Of a stretch of DNA of 64,000 nt, positions 63,541 to 64,000 are shown one piece after another (positions within the stretch are counted from its first letter, which is position 1; each line of letters begins with the position of its first letter). A program made the translations under genes and the position numbers. The notes beneath the pieces are model-generated. The model was not told the origin of the DNA. It ran no database searches and was given only the letters and a program-made list of their open reading frames with translations. The stretch is from DATATB01 sp036268995 (lineage in GTDB: Bacteria; Planctomycetota; Planctomycetia; Pirellulales; PNKZ01), in the NCBI GenBank assembly GCA_036268995.1, contig DATATB010000054.1, positions 26,062 through 90,061 of the forward strand, given 5' to 3'.

Positions 63541-64000
63541 ATGAAACCCTTGGCAATTGCCCTCACCGCCCTGTTGCTGGTTCCTCCGGTCGCGCTGCGC
63601 GCCGCCGATCCGTCCAAGCCCAACGTCATTTACATCATGGCGGATGAACTTGGCTACTACGAACCGTCGTTTATGGGAAATCCGAACATCCGGACGCCGA
63701 ATCTCGACCGGATGGCGACAGAGGGGATTCGCTTCAACAACCTGCTCGCCGGTTCCTCCGTTTGCGCGCCCACACGCTGTTGCTTGCTGACTGGAAAACA
63801 CAGTGGCCACTCCTCGGTGCGCGCCAACGGCGGCGGCACGCCGCTGCGGGCCGAAGAGCCGACGATTGCTTCCATCTTGAAACCGCGAGGTTACGCCACG
63901 GGGGGCTTCGGCAAGTGGGGCTGCGGCGGACGCGACTCGACCGGCGTGCCAGAGAAACATGGCTTCGACGTTTTTTTGGGCTACTACGATCAGGTCCACG
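63541..64000 (+). CDS. Sulfatase, N-terminal part (runs off the window)
   Basis: Only the first 153 residues are in the window. A signal peptide (1-21) precedes PNVIYIMADELGYY, in which the usual metal-binding DD pair of sulfatases reads DE (D35, E36). The formylglycine motif CxPxR is CAPTR at 75-79 (with a further Cys at 80-81), followed by LLTGKHSGH. The frame is open to the last base. It is most likely an arylsulfatase-type enzyme acting on sulfated glycans in the periplasm, a large family in planctomycetes. It is divergent from the MFS gene. Confidence 0.92.
   Translation, partial: MKPLAIALTALLLVPPVALRAADPSKPNVIYIMADELGYYEPSFMGNPNIRTPNLDRMATEGIRFNNLLAGSSVCAPTRCCLLTGKHSGHSSVRANGGGTPLRAEEPTIASILKPRGYATGGFGKWGCGGRDSTGVPEKHGFDVFLGYYDQVH

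Overview
The window looks like chromosomal DNA from a high-GC member of the Planctomycetota (class Planctomycetia, probably near the Pirellulales). The lineage call rests on family content seen in the translations: a DUF1549/DUF1553 (PSCyt2/PSD1) protein with a planctomycete-type cytochrome-c motif, a Tat-exported DUF1501 partner, two giant secreted proteins with the planctomycete LEPR-xLL N-terminal signature and dockerin-like ends, an ECF sigma factor beside a Ser/Thr kinase, MJ0042-type zinc ribbons, and a sulfatase. I see no rRNA, tRNA, CRISPR array, insertion sequence or prophage.

Layout. 0-2.1 kb (+): a COG5610-like protein and an FkbM methyltransferase, probably the end of a surface-polysaccharide cluster. 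2.1-7.0 kb (-): a VOC protein, a GMC oxidoreductase and a STAND/NB-ARC-TPR ATPase of the NLR-like type. 7.5-16.0 kb (+): a secreted unknown protein, a subtilisin and a 1824-aa sedolisin (S53) carrying 13-14 Gloeo/Verruco repeats. 16.0-17.0 kb (-): two small Cys-rich exported proteins, one a DUF326-type copper-binding helix bundle, ending in a terminator that lies inside the 3' coding end of the convergent sedolisin gene.

17.8-33.1 kb is the most interesting part. On the minus strand a run of six genes reads: ECF sigma factor, a membrane Ser/Thr kinase with an N-terminal zinc-binding anti-sigma (HX3CX2C) motif, a zinc-ribbon 'double-GTPase' (DO-GTPase-like), a GAP1-like protein, a large membrane coiled-coil protein and a double-GYF membrane protein. 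The last three are joined by ATGA overlaps. Converging on it, with 57 nt between stops, is a three-gene plus-strand operon (zinc ribbon/TM/coiled coil, MORN/YwqK-type repeats, zinc ribbon/TM), also joined by 4-nt overlaps. GAP1 and DO-GTPase are families that have been predicted to belong to NTP-dependent conflict or signalling systems; the membrane and sigma/kinase partners here may be an undescribed version.

33.3-33.7 kb holds a decayed sigma-like gene. 33.8-45.2 kb (+) is a tripartite RND efflux operon (outer-membrane factor, adaptor, two HAE1-type pumps) whose pumps carry unusual insertions. A His-rich, TRASH-like metal-binding lipoprotein converges on it. 46.1-51.2 kb (+): a serine hydrolase, an FAD-dependent oxidoreductase and a GH32/43-like secreted protein. 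51.4-56.3 kb (-): DUF1501 followed by PSCyt/PSD1. 56.4-61.5 kb (-): a second LEPR/sedolisin that shares its last ~160-aa folded module with the first one but has a different middle. 61.9-63.3 kb (-): an MFS transporter. 63.5-64.0 kb (+): the start of a sulfatase running off the window.
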